DNA of 64,000 bases from an uncultured Mollicutes bacterium (GTDB lineage: Bacteria > Bacillota_I > Bacilli_A > RFN20 > CAG-826), in NCBI GenBank assembly GCA_900540365.1, contig UQFN01000007.1, forward strand, positions 1 to 64,000, written 5' to 3'. The notes beneath the pieces were generated by a model. It did not search any database, had not been told where the DNA came from, and saw nothing but the letters and a program-made list of their open reading frames with translations. Positions 8,562 to 16,546 of this stretch are shown piece after piece (within the stretch, counting starts at the first letter, position 1; the number at the start of each line of letters is the position of its first letter). The position numbers and the translations under genes are program-made.

Positions 8562-9512
8562 ATGAAAATTGTATGTCCTTTTTGTGAAAATATTAATGAA
8601 GTTGATAATGGTGCCTTGCACGTAAGTTGTAGTAAATGTGGGCAATCTTTTACTATTCAAGATGGAAAGAAAAAAACTTTAAATAAGTATAAAGAACTTC
8701 AAAATTTTGCTTACGCATCTTTATATCACACTCAAAACTTTCAAGACGCTTTAGATTGTTATGAAGAATTACTTAATATTAAGCCTAACGACTTATCTTC
8801 AATTAATGGATATTGTGTAGCCAAAATTTCTTTATCAACTTTTGAAAATGTTCATTTTAAATTCGTTATTGATGAAATCGAACAATACGATATTGTATTA
8901 AATGTTGAAAATAGTAACCTATATCTACATTTTGTAAAAGATATTCTTAATTATATCGAAATTTATTATGATGAAGTTAATTCAAGATTATTAAAAAATA
9001 ATGTATTTATTAATAAGAAGTATCTTGAAGATTATTTAGAAGAAAATAAAGAAATTATTGAATTGATGAATTATTTTAACGATAGCTTCCCATTAGTTGA
9101 TGAAGAAGAATTTAATATGTTTAAAACAGATTTCCCAACTTTTATGGAAAGAATTGATGACATTCTTAAAAAAGCAAATACTGCCTTAAATTCTTCATAC
9201 AACATTAATCACATTGGTGAAGTAGAAGTTAAAGATGGCAAAATTAATGTTTTTGGAACAAATGTTATTAATTTAGATATTGATGAAGTATTAAACTTTA
9301 ATATCATAATTGAAAACACTAAAGGAAAATTTTTAACTAAAGTATTTTTACCACTTTGTGGAGGTTTTGGCGTTTTAACTTTAATTTTCTTTATAGTTTT
9401 TGGTGCTCTAAAAGAAGCTTTATATTTATATTTAGCAATAGGTGCACTTGTAATTTGTGCCATTGTTTACGCTGTTTATCGAATTTTACTTCGAAAAACT
9501 TTTAAGAAGTAA
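8562..9512 (+). CDS. zinc-ribbon, TPR-like protein with C-terminal membrane segments, function unknown
   Basis: A 316-residue protein I cannot name. It begins with a zinc ribbon (CPFC at residue 5 and CSKC near 23). A helical region about 35-90 resembles a tetratricopeptide unit (FQDALDCYEELLNIKPND), then come a mainly helical middle and a hydrophobic pair of segments near residues 265-310. It probably sits on the inner face of the membrane. No SD is evident; a weak TAACAT at 8548-8553 lies 8 nt before ATG, so it may be leaderless. Its 3' end overlaps the convergent rdgB by 27 bp with no terminator between them. Confidence 0.7.
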   Translation: MKIVCPFCENINEVDNGALHVSCSKCGQSFTIQDGKKKTLNKYKELQNFAYASLYHTQNFQDALDCYEELLNIKPNDLSSINGYCVAKISLSTFENVHFKFVIDEIEQYDIVLNVENSNLYLHFVKDILNYIEIYYDEVNSRLLKNNVFINKKYLEDYLEENKEIIELMNYFNDSFPLVDEEEFNMFKTDFPTFMERIDDILKKANTALNSSYNINHIGEVEVKDGKINVFGTNVINLDIDEVLNFNIIIENTKGKFLTKVFLPLCGGFGVLTLIFFIVFGALKEALYLYLAIGALVICAIVYAVYRILLRKTFKK

Positions 9513-10085
9513 ATTATTTTCTTTTAAAAAATTTAAAAATTTATTAAATGCAATTGATCGATGAGAGATTGCATTTTTTATTTTTGGGTCAAGTTCACTT
9601 ACAGTTTTGTTATAGCCATCAGGAATAAATATTGGATCATATCCAAATCCATTTTCAGTTGAAACATAATTTGCAATTTTACCGTTAAATTTGCCTTCAA
9701 ACTGATAAACTTTTCCTTCATGGATAAAAGTTAAAACACAAACAAAGTAAGCTTTGCTACCAGCGACTTTATTTATTAATGATTTATTTAAATTTACTTG
9801 CCCATCATTTTCTAAAGCATAGCGATGCGAGTATATTCCAGGAAAATTTACACCTAAATTTTCAATAATAATTCCAGAGTCATCACTAAGAACATCTAAG
9901 GAAGTTTTTAAGGCAATTGTTTTTGCTTTAATTAAAGAATTTTCTTTAAAAGTTTTACCATCTTCAATAATTTCATCTTTGAAATTTATATCGTTAAGTG
10001 ATAAAAATTTAATTTGATAACCTTTAACCATCTCGTTATATTCTTGAATTTTATGAGCATTTGTTGAAGCAATTACAATTTCCAT
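9486..10085 (-). CDS. rdgB: RdgB/HAM1 XTP/dITP pyrophosphatase
   Basis: 199 residues. It hydrolyses non-canonical purine triphosphates (XTP, dITP, ITP) to monophosphates, keeping them out of nucleic acids. The N-terminal substrate loop (VIASTNAHKIQEY), the LSDDSGIIIE motif with the metal-binding acidic pair, the FGYDPIF motif and ISHRS near the end are all seen. SD AGAGGGT precedes the start. It overlaps the 3' end of the convergent zinc-ribbon gene. Upstream of it, a terminator isolates it from the higher-GC island. Confidence 0.93.
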   Translation of the reverse strand: MEIVIASTNAHKIQEYNEMVKGYQIKFLSLNDINFKDEIIEDGKTFKENSLIKAKTIALKTSLDVLSDDSGIIIENLGVNFPGIYSHRYALENDGQVNLNKSLINKVAGSKAYFVCVLTFIHEGKVYQFEGKFNGKIANYVSTENGFGYDPIFIPDGYNKTVSELDPKIKNAISHRSIAFNKFLNFLKENNLLLKSFSK

Positions 10086-10163
10086 ATCTAACCCTCTAAG
10101 TATTTATTTTTTTAAAAACCTTTCTAATCTCAACTCTTTTATAAATATTATATCATCTTTAAA

Positions 10164-10189
10164 TAAAAAAACCTTGAGATCATCAAGGT
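10164..10189 (-). terminator. terminator at the left edge of the higher-GC island
   Basis: The palindrome ACCTTGAGATCATCAAGGT (10171-10189) has a run of A to its left, giving a hairpin plus U-tract on the minus strand. It would stop transcripts leaving the kinase gene before rdgB. Confidence 0.7.
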
Positions 10190-10225
10190 AAATTTTATTA
10201 TGTGCGCGAATACCTATTTTGATAC

Positions 10226-10257
10226 AATCTGCGTACACCTTGTAAAATTTGCGTACA
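10226..10257. repeat. two 12-bp direct repeats, 20 bp apart
   Basis: AATCTGCGTACA (10226-10237) and AATTTGCGTACA (10246-10257) differ at one base and are spaced by exactly two helical turns. They lie at the island edge just downstream of the kinase gene. The function is unknown; a protein-binding site is one possibility. Confidence 0.6.
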
Positions 10258-10291
10258 GTTAAACTGACCGACAAATTGGAATTTGACGGTA

Positions 10292-10789
10292 TTACAACAG
10301 CTTTATCTCATTGGCAATCATAGCCACGGTTTTGGCGTTGGTATCAATTTTAATGGTATTGAGTGCTTGATACATCGGTATTCTTGCTATGCTTCGCTCA
10401 ATTATATCTTCTGAACGGATACCTCTTTCTACATCCATTGCCAATCTTTCACACAGAGTCTTTTCATCCGCTACAAGCGAAACACATTTCACCTCACAGT
10501 TCTGTGTATCCAGCTTCTCAAGTATGGAATTGATAATACTCTGCTCGTGCATCACCCAACAAAAAATGATATTCTCGTATGCAGAACACTTCAGAAAATT
10601 ATTGAGTACATAACAAATATTATTTGTCACCATTGCTTTTGTTTCATCGGTTACTTGGAACGGACTTGCATCCCAGCACCAATCTCCGTCAAGAAATACA
10701 CTATTCGGTAAATCCTGTTTGAGCTGTTGGCACACGGTTGTTTTTCCAACTCCCATAGTGCCACCAATCATATATAAAGTTTTCATCAT
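10292..10789 (-). CDS. small P-loop (AAA/nucleotide-kinase-like) protein
   Basis: 165 residues. A Walker A motif (GGTMGVGKTT) opens the protein, followed by a substrate-loop-like VFLDGDWCWD and an arginine-rich lid region (CERLAMDVERGIRSED). The layout is that of small nucleotide or metabolite kinases (shikimate/adenylate-kinase fold). The phosphorylated substrate cannot be identified. The start is one of two adjacent ATG codons. Codon use is richer in G and C than in the flanking genes, including cysteine TGC and leucine CTC/CTT/CTG codons, which supports recent acquisition. No partner gene is in the same operon. Confidence 0.75.
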   Translation of the reverse strand: MMKTLYMIGGTMGVGKTTVCQQLKQDLPNSVFLDGDWCWDASPFQVTDETKAMVTNNICYVLNNFLKCSAYENIIFCWVMHEQSIINSILEKLDTQNCEVKCVSLVADEKTLCERLAMDVERGIRSEDIIERSIARIPMYQALNTIKIDTNAKTVAMIANEIKLL

Positions 10790-10951
10790 TCATACCTGCA
10801 AATTCTTATTTATCGTTCAATACTTATAGCACAAAAATAGCATTTTTTCAATACATTCACCTACCGTATAACGAGAAACCATCATCCCGAAGCAATATCT
10901 ATCGTTCCGTTGATGAGGCTTTCGTTTCGTAGTTATTGTATATAAGGGAAA

Positions 10952-10993
10952 AGAGCCTTTCAAAAGTGCGGTTAAACACTCCTACAAGGCTCT
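10952..10993. repeat. nested inverted repeat
   Basis: Outer arms AGAGCCTT (10952-10959) and AAGGCTCT (10986-10993) pair perfectly, and inner arms AGTG (10965-10968) and CACT (10977-10980) pair within. It could be a structured RNA or a remnant element; there is no clear U-tract. Confidence 0.5.
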
Positions 10994-11038
10994 GATACTA
11001 GTTTACAGATAGTGAAATAAAGCCTTTATGTAAAGAAA

Positions 11039-11068
11039 AAAGGTTCAATATTTTTGTATCAAACCTTT
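11039..11068. terminator. probable terminator of the island lipoprotein gene
   Basis: AAAGGTT (11039-11045) pairs with AACCTTT (11062-11068) around an A/T-rich loop with internal ATA/TAT pairing. The A run on the left gives a U-tract on the minus strand, where the lipoprotein gene ends. Confidence 0.5.
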
Positions 11069-11109
11069 GCTTTTCTTATGACAAAGATGAACCGCTTTAA
11101 TACAAGGTT

Positions 11110-11181
11110 GAACACCCCTGTTATAAAAAGTTCACACCCCTATCATAAAAGTGAACACCCTTAAAGCAATTTGAACGCCCC
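11110..11181. repeat. four degenerate direct repeats spaced 20-22 bp (iteron-like)
   Basis: The cores GAACACCC (11110), TCACACCC (11132), GAACACCC (11153) and GAACGCCC (11173) share orientation with spacings of 22, 21 and 20 bp, separated by AT-rich spacers. The regular helical phasing suggests several copies of one protein bound on one DNA face, as in iterons, transposon ends or operators. Confidence 0.6.
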
Positions 11182-11209
11182 TTATTTCAATATGAAATTA
11201 CAACATTTA

Positions 11210-11914
11210 TTAAATGTCTAAGGATGTAATTGCGGATGGTAATCCAGTTGACAACCAATAACTTTTACTATTTATTTGAACATAGTTATTCCTGATTTCT
11301 AATTCATATGAGGTTTTATCTTTTAGATTGAATGAGACAATATACCCTTGTCCTCCATCAATATCGTTTATTTTCTCTCGTATCAAAGTACGATTAAACC
11401 ATTTCGAGAACATATTTCCTTCATTGTATATTCTTGCACTTTCGCCATATCTATTCTCCGGAGAGGTACCCAGATATATTCTTTGAACATCGATATAATC
11501 TAAACTTTCGTCAGTTATTTTTGAACCCCATTCGATTGTTTCACACAACTTTAATTCATCGCCAACACAACCATTAATCATTGAAGCAACATTTATATCG
11601 TGATCTGGCATTGTATATTTGATATATTCAGGTTCCCATGGTTCCCCAGTAGAAGTAGGCAGATAAACAGTATTGTCTACTAATAAACTCGCACGTAAAC
11701 CAGAAAAGAATTTAATCTCAAAAGTGATTTCATCGCCTTCTTTGTACAGACCATAAGTTCGATTCGGTTCGCATATTTCGTCAATATTCAAAATTATATT
11801 ATTTAAATCTTTGATATTTAGTTTGTGATTACCACCATTAGAAAAATCACATCCAGTTAAAGGAATCATTAATAGTAAAAGTATGAAGCATAATATTTTC
11901 TTTATATTTTTCAT
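11210..11914 (-). CDS. predicted lipoprotein of unknown function
   Basis: 234 residues. A lysine-led signal peptide with lipobox IPLTGC (Cys22) predicts a membrane-anchored exported lipoprotein. The rest shows no motif I recognise, but it has alternating hydrophobic residues and several short beta-like segments. A GGAAGG-like purine stretch before the ATG (complement of about 11920-11935) serves as SD. It lies downstream of the AlbA_2 regulator with a gap of about 40 bp and may share its transcript. Base composition is higher in GC than the genome core. Confidence 0.65.
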   Translation of the reverse strand: MKNIKKILCFILLLLMIPLTGCDFSNGGNHKLNIKDLNNIILNIDEICEPNRTYGLYKEGDEITFEIKFFSGLRASLLVDNTVYLPTSTGEPWEPEYIKYTMPDHDINVASMINGCVGDELKLCETIEWGSKITDESLDYIDVQRIYLGTSPENRYGESARIYNEGNMFSKWFNRTLIREKINDIDGGQGYIVSFNLKDKTSYELEIRNNYVQINSKSYWLSTGLPSAITSLDI

Positions 11915-11956
11915 CCAAATTTCCTTCTTTTTTGTTTCAATATCAAATCACAACAA

Positions 11957-13354
11957 TTATTCAATAACTTCCCAATATCCAGTTTTATTTGAGCCTATTC
12001 TTTGAATATGTCCTGATTCTTTCAACTGTTTTAAATTTTTCTTGATGGCAGGTTCTGATAAACCAAGCTTTGTAGAAAATTGGCTAATTGTTATATTTGG
12101 ATTATCCCTAATCATCTCAATCATTTTTGCTTGTGTTTTATTTATTTTATTAGATACTTTATTGGATACTTTATTGGATACCACAAATTCGTTAACACCT
12201 AATCTTTCAAATGGTATGGTAACTGTGATTCTATTCTTTTCAATTTGTATTGCATTCTTTCCATATCTTCCAATAATTTTAGGAACGCCTCTTCCTGAAC
12301 GCTCACTAATTCTTAGTTGAAGAAAAATTGATGCTAGAACATCGTTAACTGGCAAGCTTGCCCCGTTATAAAACCCGTTTTCGTCTTGGTCAATAGCCAA
12401 TCCACCGTGAGACATGATTTCTATTCTATCAGTGAAAATTGAAATTTGAGGGGAGTTTAAAGTAAGCCATTTATTATGAATAAAGGCATTTAATATAGCC
12501 TCATGAAAAGCCTCATAATCAAATAATGGCACGTCTCTTCTTTCTGAAATTCTATTTCTCTCATCTGCTTGAATGATGTTTATCGCATCGCCATATTCGA
12601 GTATTTTGTCCATTGAATACATAATGCAAGTATTCCCGAATTCTTTCACAGAAAATAATGGAGCAGTTTTATCTTTACCACTAAAAATTGAAACTCTAAC
12701 AGGAATCGAGTTTTGATCCGATAAAATATACGCCATAATATTGTATTTCCCATTCTTGTTTCTAAGTTTTAGGCTACGCTCAAAGCTATCAGCCTTTAAA
12801 GCAATTCCCTTGGCGGCGTAATACATAAATAGTTTTTCAAAAGTTAAATCTTGAGCATAATCAGGTGCAGCAATGTTCACTATAGTAGGAAAACCCTCTT
12901 GTAGAGTCGTATTTAGTTTGAGTTCCCACTCTGGAAACTTATCGATTCTTTCCTTACTTGATCCAATTCTAAAATATGAAATGTCCTTGTATTTCGTTTG
13001 AACGGATTTTGACGCTGGAACCTGAAGTAAAACAATACGTTTACTTTCATATTCTCTCTCTATGACTTCAAAAGCGAGGCTTGGTTTTAAATTTCTCGCT
13101 AAATAATGTTTATATGGCTCATGATTTATATCTTTATTGAAATTGATTGTTGTGCCTAAGACTTCCTTTGAACCATCTTTAACTCCCCATAAAATATATC
13201 CGTATTCTTTTCCACACAAGCAGGCACCATTTGCTACAGCAGAAATATATTCTCCAATTGCGTCTTTATCAAACCGATTTTCTTTAAAATCTAACCATTC
13301 ATATTCGTCATTTAAGCTTAGCAAATTTGCAATTATATCCAAATATTTATCCAT
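11957..13354 (-). CDS. AlbA_2 (Schlafen-type) DNA-binding domain and ATPase-like regulator with C-terminal HTH
   Basis: About 465 residues from the Met in MDKYLDIIANLL; TTG (13402) and ATG (13369) lie further upstream in frame. The AlbA_2 domain covers about 1-130 (EWLDFKENRF, GYILWGVKDG). A GHKL-like ATP-binding C-terminal region follows (EAFHEAILNAFIHNKW, DRIEIMSHGG, RSGRGVPKI). Then come a reiterated SNKV linker and a winged-helix region (NITISQFSTKLGLSEPAIKKNLKQL). Such proteins are putative transcriptional regulators common in mobile islands. It is probably autoregulated through tandem GTATAC repeats upstream. Composition is foreign to the flanks. Confidence 0.82.
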   Translation of the reverse strand: MDKYLDIIANLLSLNDEYEWLDFKENRFDKDAIGEYISAVANGACLCGKEYGYILWGVKDGSKEVLGTTINFNKDINHEPYKHYLARNLKPSLAFEVIEREYESKRIVLLQVPASKSVQTKYKDISYFRIGSSKERIDKFPEWELKLNTTLQEGFPTIVNIAAPDYAQDLTFEKLFMYYAAKGIALKADSFERSLKLRNKNGKYNIMAYILSDQNSIPVRVSIFSGKDKTAPLFSVKEFGNTCIMYSMDKILEYGDAINIIQADERNRISERRDVPLFDYEAFHEAILNAFIHNKWLTLNSPQISIFTDRIEIMSHGGLAIDQDENGFYNGASLPVNDVLASIFLQLRISERSGRGVPKIIGRYGKNAIQIEKNRITVTIPFERLGVNEFVVSNKVSNKVSNKINKTQAKMIEMIRDNPNITISQFSTKLGLSEPAIKKNLKQLKESGHIQRIGSNKTGYWEVIE

Positions 13355-13381
13355 ATAAGTATGCCCCATTAAGTCATTTAT

Positions 13382-13427
13382 AGTATACCATATTTCAAGC
13401 AAAAAGTATACAATAAAGTATACAATA
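13382..13427 (-). promoter_or_regulatory. AlbA_2 gene promoter region with tandem 12-bp repeats
   Basis: Two perfect tandem copies of AAGTATACAATA (13404-13415 and 13416-13427) and a third GTATAC (13383-13388) lie immediately upstream. TATACT (complement of 13382-13387) can serve as -10. The repeat sits where a repressor would block the promoter. Confidence 0.5.
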
Positions 13428-13470
13428 TTTTTGCTTTCGTTTTTTTAAGGGCTATCGTTTTTTATTGTTG

Positions 13471-13520
13471 CGCTAAATGCACAATAGTATGAAGTCATAC
13501 TTTTAGATTTAGCGATTTTT
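13471..13520. repeat. nested inverted repeat upstream of the AlbA_2 gene
   Basis: Outer arms CGCTAAAT (13471-13478) and ATTTAGCG (13507-13514) enclose a second perfect stem, AGTATGA (13486-13492) with TCATACT (13495-13501). Five T follow on the + strand. It may be a terminator, a recombination site or an island-end structure. Confidence 0.5.
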
Positions 13521-13577
13521 GTATCAAAAAGATTCTTTCAACATACCAAAATTGGGATTTAAATCATTATTTAAGTA

Positions 13578-13608
13578 TGAAAAAAGGCATGATCACGAGT
13601 ATCATACC
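13578..13608 (-). terminator. terminator of tRNA-Gly
   Basis: Stem GGCATGAT (13586-13593) with ATCATACC (13601-13608) has one mismatch. An A run on its left is the U-tract on the minus strand, just downstream of the tRNA. Confidence 0.7.
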
Positions 13609-13621
13609 TATGCTTCTTACA

Positions 13622-13695
13622 TGGAGCAGGTGACGAGAATCGAACTCGCGTAGTTAGCTTGGAAGGCTAAAGTTCTACCATTGAACTACACCTGC
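13622..13695 (-). tRNA. tRNA-Gly (anticodon UCC)
   Basis: A 74-nt cloverleaf. Acceptor GCAGGTG pairs with CACCTGC. The anticodon loop CTTCCAA gives UCC (glycine GGA). The D-arm TAGTTCAATGGTAGAA and T-loop TTCGATT are intact, and CCA is encoded after discriminator T. It borders the higher-GC island, a usual position for integration, but I see no duplicated tRNA end. Confidence 0.95.
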
Positions 13696-13705
13696 GTGCT
13701 TTAAT

Positions 13706-13734
13706 AATATATCAAAGAAAAAAAGTTTTAGCAA
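13706..13734 (-). promoter_or_regulatory. promoter of tRNA-Gly overlapping the trxA terminator
   Basis: On the minus strand, -35 TTGCTA (complement of 13729-13734), a 17-bp spacer and -10 TATATT (complement of 13706-13711) lie 10 bp before the tRNA. The -35 box is formed by one arm of the upstream terminator. Confidence 0.6.
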
Positions 13735-13753
13735 TAATAATTTTGCTAAAACT
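13716..13753 (-). terminator. terminator of the trxA operon
   Basis: A perfect 11-bp stem pairs AGTTTTAGCAA (13724-13734) with TTGCTAAAACT (13743-13753). The A run on its left is the U-tract on the minus strand. Confidence 0.88.
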
Positions 13754-13766
13754 TTTAGAGTAATTT

Positions 13767-14078
13767 TTATAAAGCTTTCTTTGCAAAAGCAACTAAACTT
13801 TCTTTTTGCATTAAGCCAGTTTTAATATCAACTACAGCACCATTTTTAATTAAAACTAAAGTAGGGACTGCACGGACACCATATCTACCAGCTAAACTAC
13901 CAAATTTATCAACATCAACACCAATAAATTTAACTTCACTTAAATTTTCACTAGCTTCATGGAAAATAGGTTTAAGCATTCTACAAGGTCCACACCACGT
14001 TGCATTAAAATCAACTAAACTAACGCCATTATTAATTAATTCATCAAATTGTAATTCATTTTCTAATTCAATAACCAT
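13767..14078 (-). CDS. trxA: thioredoxin
   Basis: 103 residues with the active site WCGPCR near residue 28, a cis-proline in RAVPTLV and the usual thioredoxin fold length. It is a cytoplasmic disulfide reductase needing thioredoxin reductase, which is not in this window. A strong SD (GGAGG) precedes the start. It is the last gene of a minus-strand run after a CPBP protease and a TraX-like protein, 12 bp from the latter, and a strong terminator follows. Confidence 0.95.
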   Translation of the reverse strand: MVIELENELQFDELINNGVSLVDFNATWCGPCRMLKPIFHEASENLSEVKFIGVDVDKFGSLAGRYGVRAVPTLVLIKNGAVVDIKTGLMQKESLVAFAKKAL

Positions 14079-14090
14079 ATAAATCCTCCT

Positions 14091-14999
14091 TTATATTAAA
14101 CTAAATATTAAGAATAAAATAAGTAAATGTAATGGATATGAAAGATAAAATCCATATTTTACTATTTTATTAGATAATCCAAGTTTGCCATTGTACCAAA
14201 GTACAAAGAAGATTGCTAAGACGATATAAGATTCAATTTCATAATCCATATATGTACTAAGTAATGGAATATTGGAAAATCTACCAACAACATAACAGAT
14301 AACACTAACTAAAACAATTGATATGCTTATAATTGCATTTATTCTAAAACGATAATTATTTGTTTTCTTAAATTCATTAAATAATTCTTCATCATTATCA
14401 AATATTTTTAAACAAGATTTATTAAAAATGATTACTCCAAAGTAAAATAAAACAATTAATAAGACAGTTATAAAGTCAAATTGACTTAATAATCCATCAT
14501 ATAAAAAATGATATGTACCAGGTTCAATTGTATTTATTCTAAAATATTTAAGAAATCCACAACCAATTAAATATAAGAGTGGAAGGACACTTAAATATCT
14601 TAAATATTTATTTTTATATTCAATTAAATATATAAATAATGCACTTAAAGTTAAATCAACAAAAACATTACCAACATTCATTATAAAAATAGATGAATTA
14701 ATACCGATATTTAAAAATGGGAAATTTATAAATGCAATCACTATATATATTATCCCTGCCATAATAGCAAGGCGTGAAATATATTTTAACTTATTATGAG
14801 TATGTTTCATCCCTTCATATATACAAAATAAATAAAGCGGAAAAGCAATTCGTCCGATTATCCTCATTGTAAAATATAAAGGATAACTTATAGAAATAAC
14901 TGCAGAAGCATCTAAAAAGACTGCTAAATGATCAATAATCATTGTAACAAGGGCAATGATTTTAATTACAAATGATGATAAAAATACTTTTTCTTTCAT
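14091..14999 (-). CDS. TraX-like multi-pass membrane protein
   Basis: 302 residues, mostly hydrophobic, with about eight to nine membrane helices. The start (KIIALVTMIIDHLAVF), MRIIGRIAFPLYLFCIYEG near residue 47 and the ending YPLHLLILF match the TraX family, whose plasmid founder acetylates pilin. In chromosomes the role is generally unknown, possibly an acyltransferase for a surface molecule. It starts 2 bp after the CPBP gene and is probably co-transcribed with it and trxA. No SD is clear. Confidence 0.8.
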   Translation of the reverse strand: MKEKVFLSSFVIKIIALVTMIIDHLAVFLDASAVISISYPLYFTMRIIGRIAFPLYLFCIYEGMKHTHNKLKYISRLAIMAGIIYIVIAFINFPFLNIGINSSIFIMNVGNVFVDLTLSALFIYLIEYKNKYLRYLSVLPLLYLIGCGFLKYFRINTIEPGTYHFLYDGLLSQFDFITVLLIVLFYFGVIIFNKSCLKIFDNDEELFNEFKKTNNYRFRINAIISISIVLVSVICYVVGRFSNIPLLSTYMDYEIESYIVLAIFFVLWYNGKLGLSNKIVKYGFYLSYPLHLLILFLIFSLI

Positions 15000-15001
15000 A
15001 A

Positions 15002-15874
15002 CTATATAATCATATAAGATATAACTGCAATGCAGTTATTAAACATATGAGCAATTATACACCCACTAATTCCATACTTTTCATAAGCAAAGCAAAGAAT
15101 AATTCCAGAAATAAAATAGGATGGAATATTAATTAATTCATTAGCAAGACTAGAAGCAGTACTAACACTACTAAAATCAAAATGGATTAAAGCAAATAAT
15201 AAAGCCGTAACAAGAAAACTTGCTAAACGATTATATTTACGAATTAATCCAAATAAACCTACTCGATATGTTAATTCTTCAACTACTGGACCAATTATTC
15301 CTAAAACTATAAATGATAAGAAAGGAAATGTTGCTACAAGTTCTAAAGCTGAGTTTTGATTTTCGTTTTGAACAAAACCAAGTCTAGAGATTATTAAATT
15401 TAAAATTATTGAAGTTACCAATAATAAAATTCCAAAACAAAGTCCAAATAAATATGTTTTATATTCTGATATAAATAGTTTAAAGATTTTTATATTATCT
15501 CTAAATAAAAATAAAACAAAACCTAAAAATACTAAAGCATATGCACAAAATACAGCTATACCTAATCCCTCACTAGAATTAAGATAGTCTTGACCACCAG
15601 CACTTAAAACAATACTTTGAAAAATTAATTGAGCAAAAGTTAAGCCGATAGTCCCAATTAAAATTAAAACAAGATGTTTAATATTTGAAAAAGAAAGTGC
15701 TTTAGAACGTACTATAAATTCTAAAGGTTTATCTTTTATTTCTTTTTTATCGTCAACTATGATTTCTTTTTTTTCTTCAATTACTTCATTTTGTTTAGCA
15801 CCACAAAAAGGACAAATATCTAAATCTTTATCTATTTTTAAGTGACAAACTTTACATTTAACTTTTTCTTTCAT
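15002..15874 (-). CDS. zinc-ribbon CPBP-family (CAAX-like) membrane protease
   Basis: 290 residues. An N-terminal zinc ribbon (CKVC near 8, CPFCG near 21) is followed by a charged linker and about eight membrane helices. The type II CAAX/ABI signature is present: EELTYRVG (Glu-Glu and Arg) near residue 200, HF near 227, and a final histidine/asparagine segment (CIIAHMFNN). It is likely an intramembrane protease or related immunity or processing factor. It is divergent from yigZ across a shared palindromic TATAAT region (about 15900-15912), giving a compact bidirectional promoter. Confidence 0.85.
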   Translation of the reverse strand: MKEKVKCKVCHLKIDKDLDICPFCGAKQNEVIEEKKEIIVDDKKEIKDKPLEFIVRSKALSFSNIKHLVLILIGTIGLTFAQLIFQSIVLSAGGQDYLNSSEGLGIAVFCAYALVFLGFVLFLFRDNIKIFKLFISEYKTYLFGLCFGILLLVTSIILNLIISRLGFVQNENQNSALELVATFPFLSFIVLGIIGPVVEELTYRVGLFGLIRKYNRLASFLVTALLFALIHFDFSSVSTASSLANELINIPSYFISGIILCFAYEKYGISGCIIAHMFNNCIAVISYMII

Positions 15875-15934
15875 TTTTTTAAATAAATCCTTGATTAATT
15901 ATTATATAATTAATTAACCAAGGTATTCAATATT

Positions 15935-16546
15935 ATGAAAGAAATATTAAAAGAAGGTTATAGTAAAATTGAAGTTGAAAAATCTAAATTTATTTCTTAC
16001 GCTTTTTTTGTAAAAAACCTTGCAGAAGTCAACTATTTTTTAAAAAAAATAGAAAAAGAACATCAAAAAGCAAGACATATTTGCTATGCATATAAAATTG
16101 GTAACAATGTTAAATATAACGATGATGGTGAACCAAGCGGTACTGCTGGAAGACCATTACTTAATTTAATTAATCAATTTGACTTAGATAATGTTGTTAT
16201 TTTTGTAGTCAGATATTTTGGTGGAACTTTATTAGGAAGCGGAAGATTATTAAGAACTTATGTTGAAAGTGGCAAACAAGCCATTTTAAATGCAACACTA
16301 GTTAATTTAATTTATGAAAAATATTTTCAGGTATCATTAACTTATGAAATTTATGAGAGTTTTTTGCATTTTGGAAAATTAAATCATTTTACTATCATTA
16401 AAAGTAATTTTAATGATACTATAGTAATTGAATTTTATGCTTCTTTAGATTTTAAAAGTGACTTAGAAGAGTTATTTTATCCTAAGTTAAAAGTACTTGA
16501 AACTAAAGAAATATGGCGTAGAGAGGAGAATTATGGCAAATTGTAA
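15935..16546 (+). CDS. YigZ/IMPACT family protein
   Basis: 203 residues of the UPF0029/IMPACT family. The N-terminal domain (KSKFISYAF, then ARHICYAYKIG, DDGEPSGTAGRPLL and VRYFGGTLLGSG) is typical and complete. A less conserved ferredoxin-like C-terminal domain follows. Relatives bind RNA or ribosome-associated factors, but no biochemical role is established. A TATAAT at 15902-15907 gives a short leader with a weak AAGG. The reading frame overlaps the start region of mrp slightly (mrp begins at 16533), so translation is probably coupled. Confidence 0.88.
   Translation: MKEILKEGYSKIEVEKSKFISYAFFVKNLAEVNYFLKKIEKEHQKARHICYAYKIGNNVKYNDDGEPSGTAGRPLLNLINQFDLDNVVIFVVRYFGGTLLGSGRLLRTYVESGKQAILNATLVNLIYEKYFQVSLTYEIYESFLHFGKLNHFTIIKSNFNDTIVIEFYASLDFKSDLEELFYPKLKVLETKEIWRREENYGKL

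Larger units (their letters stand above)
10790..11209. other. 420-bp gene-free stretch inside the island
   Basis: No credible reading frame is present. The stretch has higher GC than surrounding DNA. It holds a nested hairpin (10952-10993), a terminator-like hairpin (11039-11068) and four degenerate GAACACCC repeats (11110-11180), annotated separately. I see no transposase fragment. Confidence 0.7.

Noticed and set aside
12150..12185. Tandem 15-bp repeats in the AlbA_2 gene as a frameshift or assembly fault
   Set aside because: The repeats are in frame and encode a reiterated SNKV linker, which is plausible between the ATPase-like and HTH domains.
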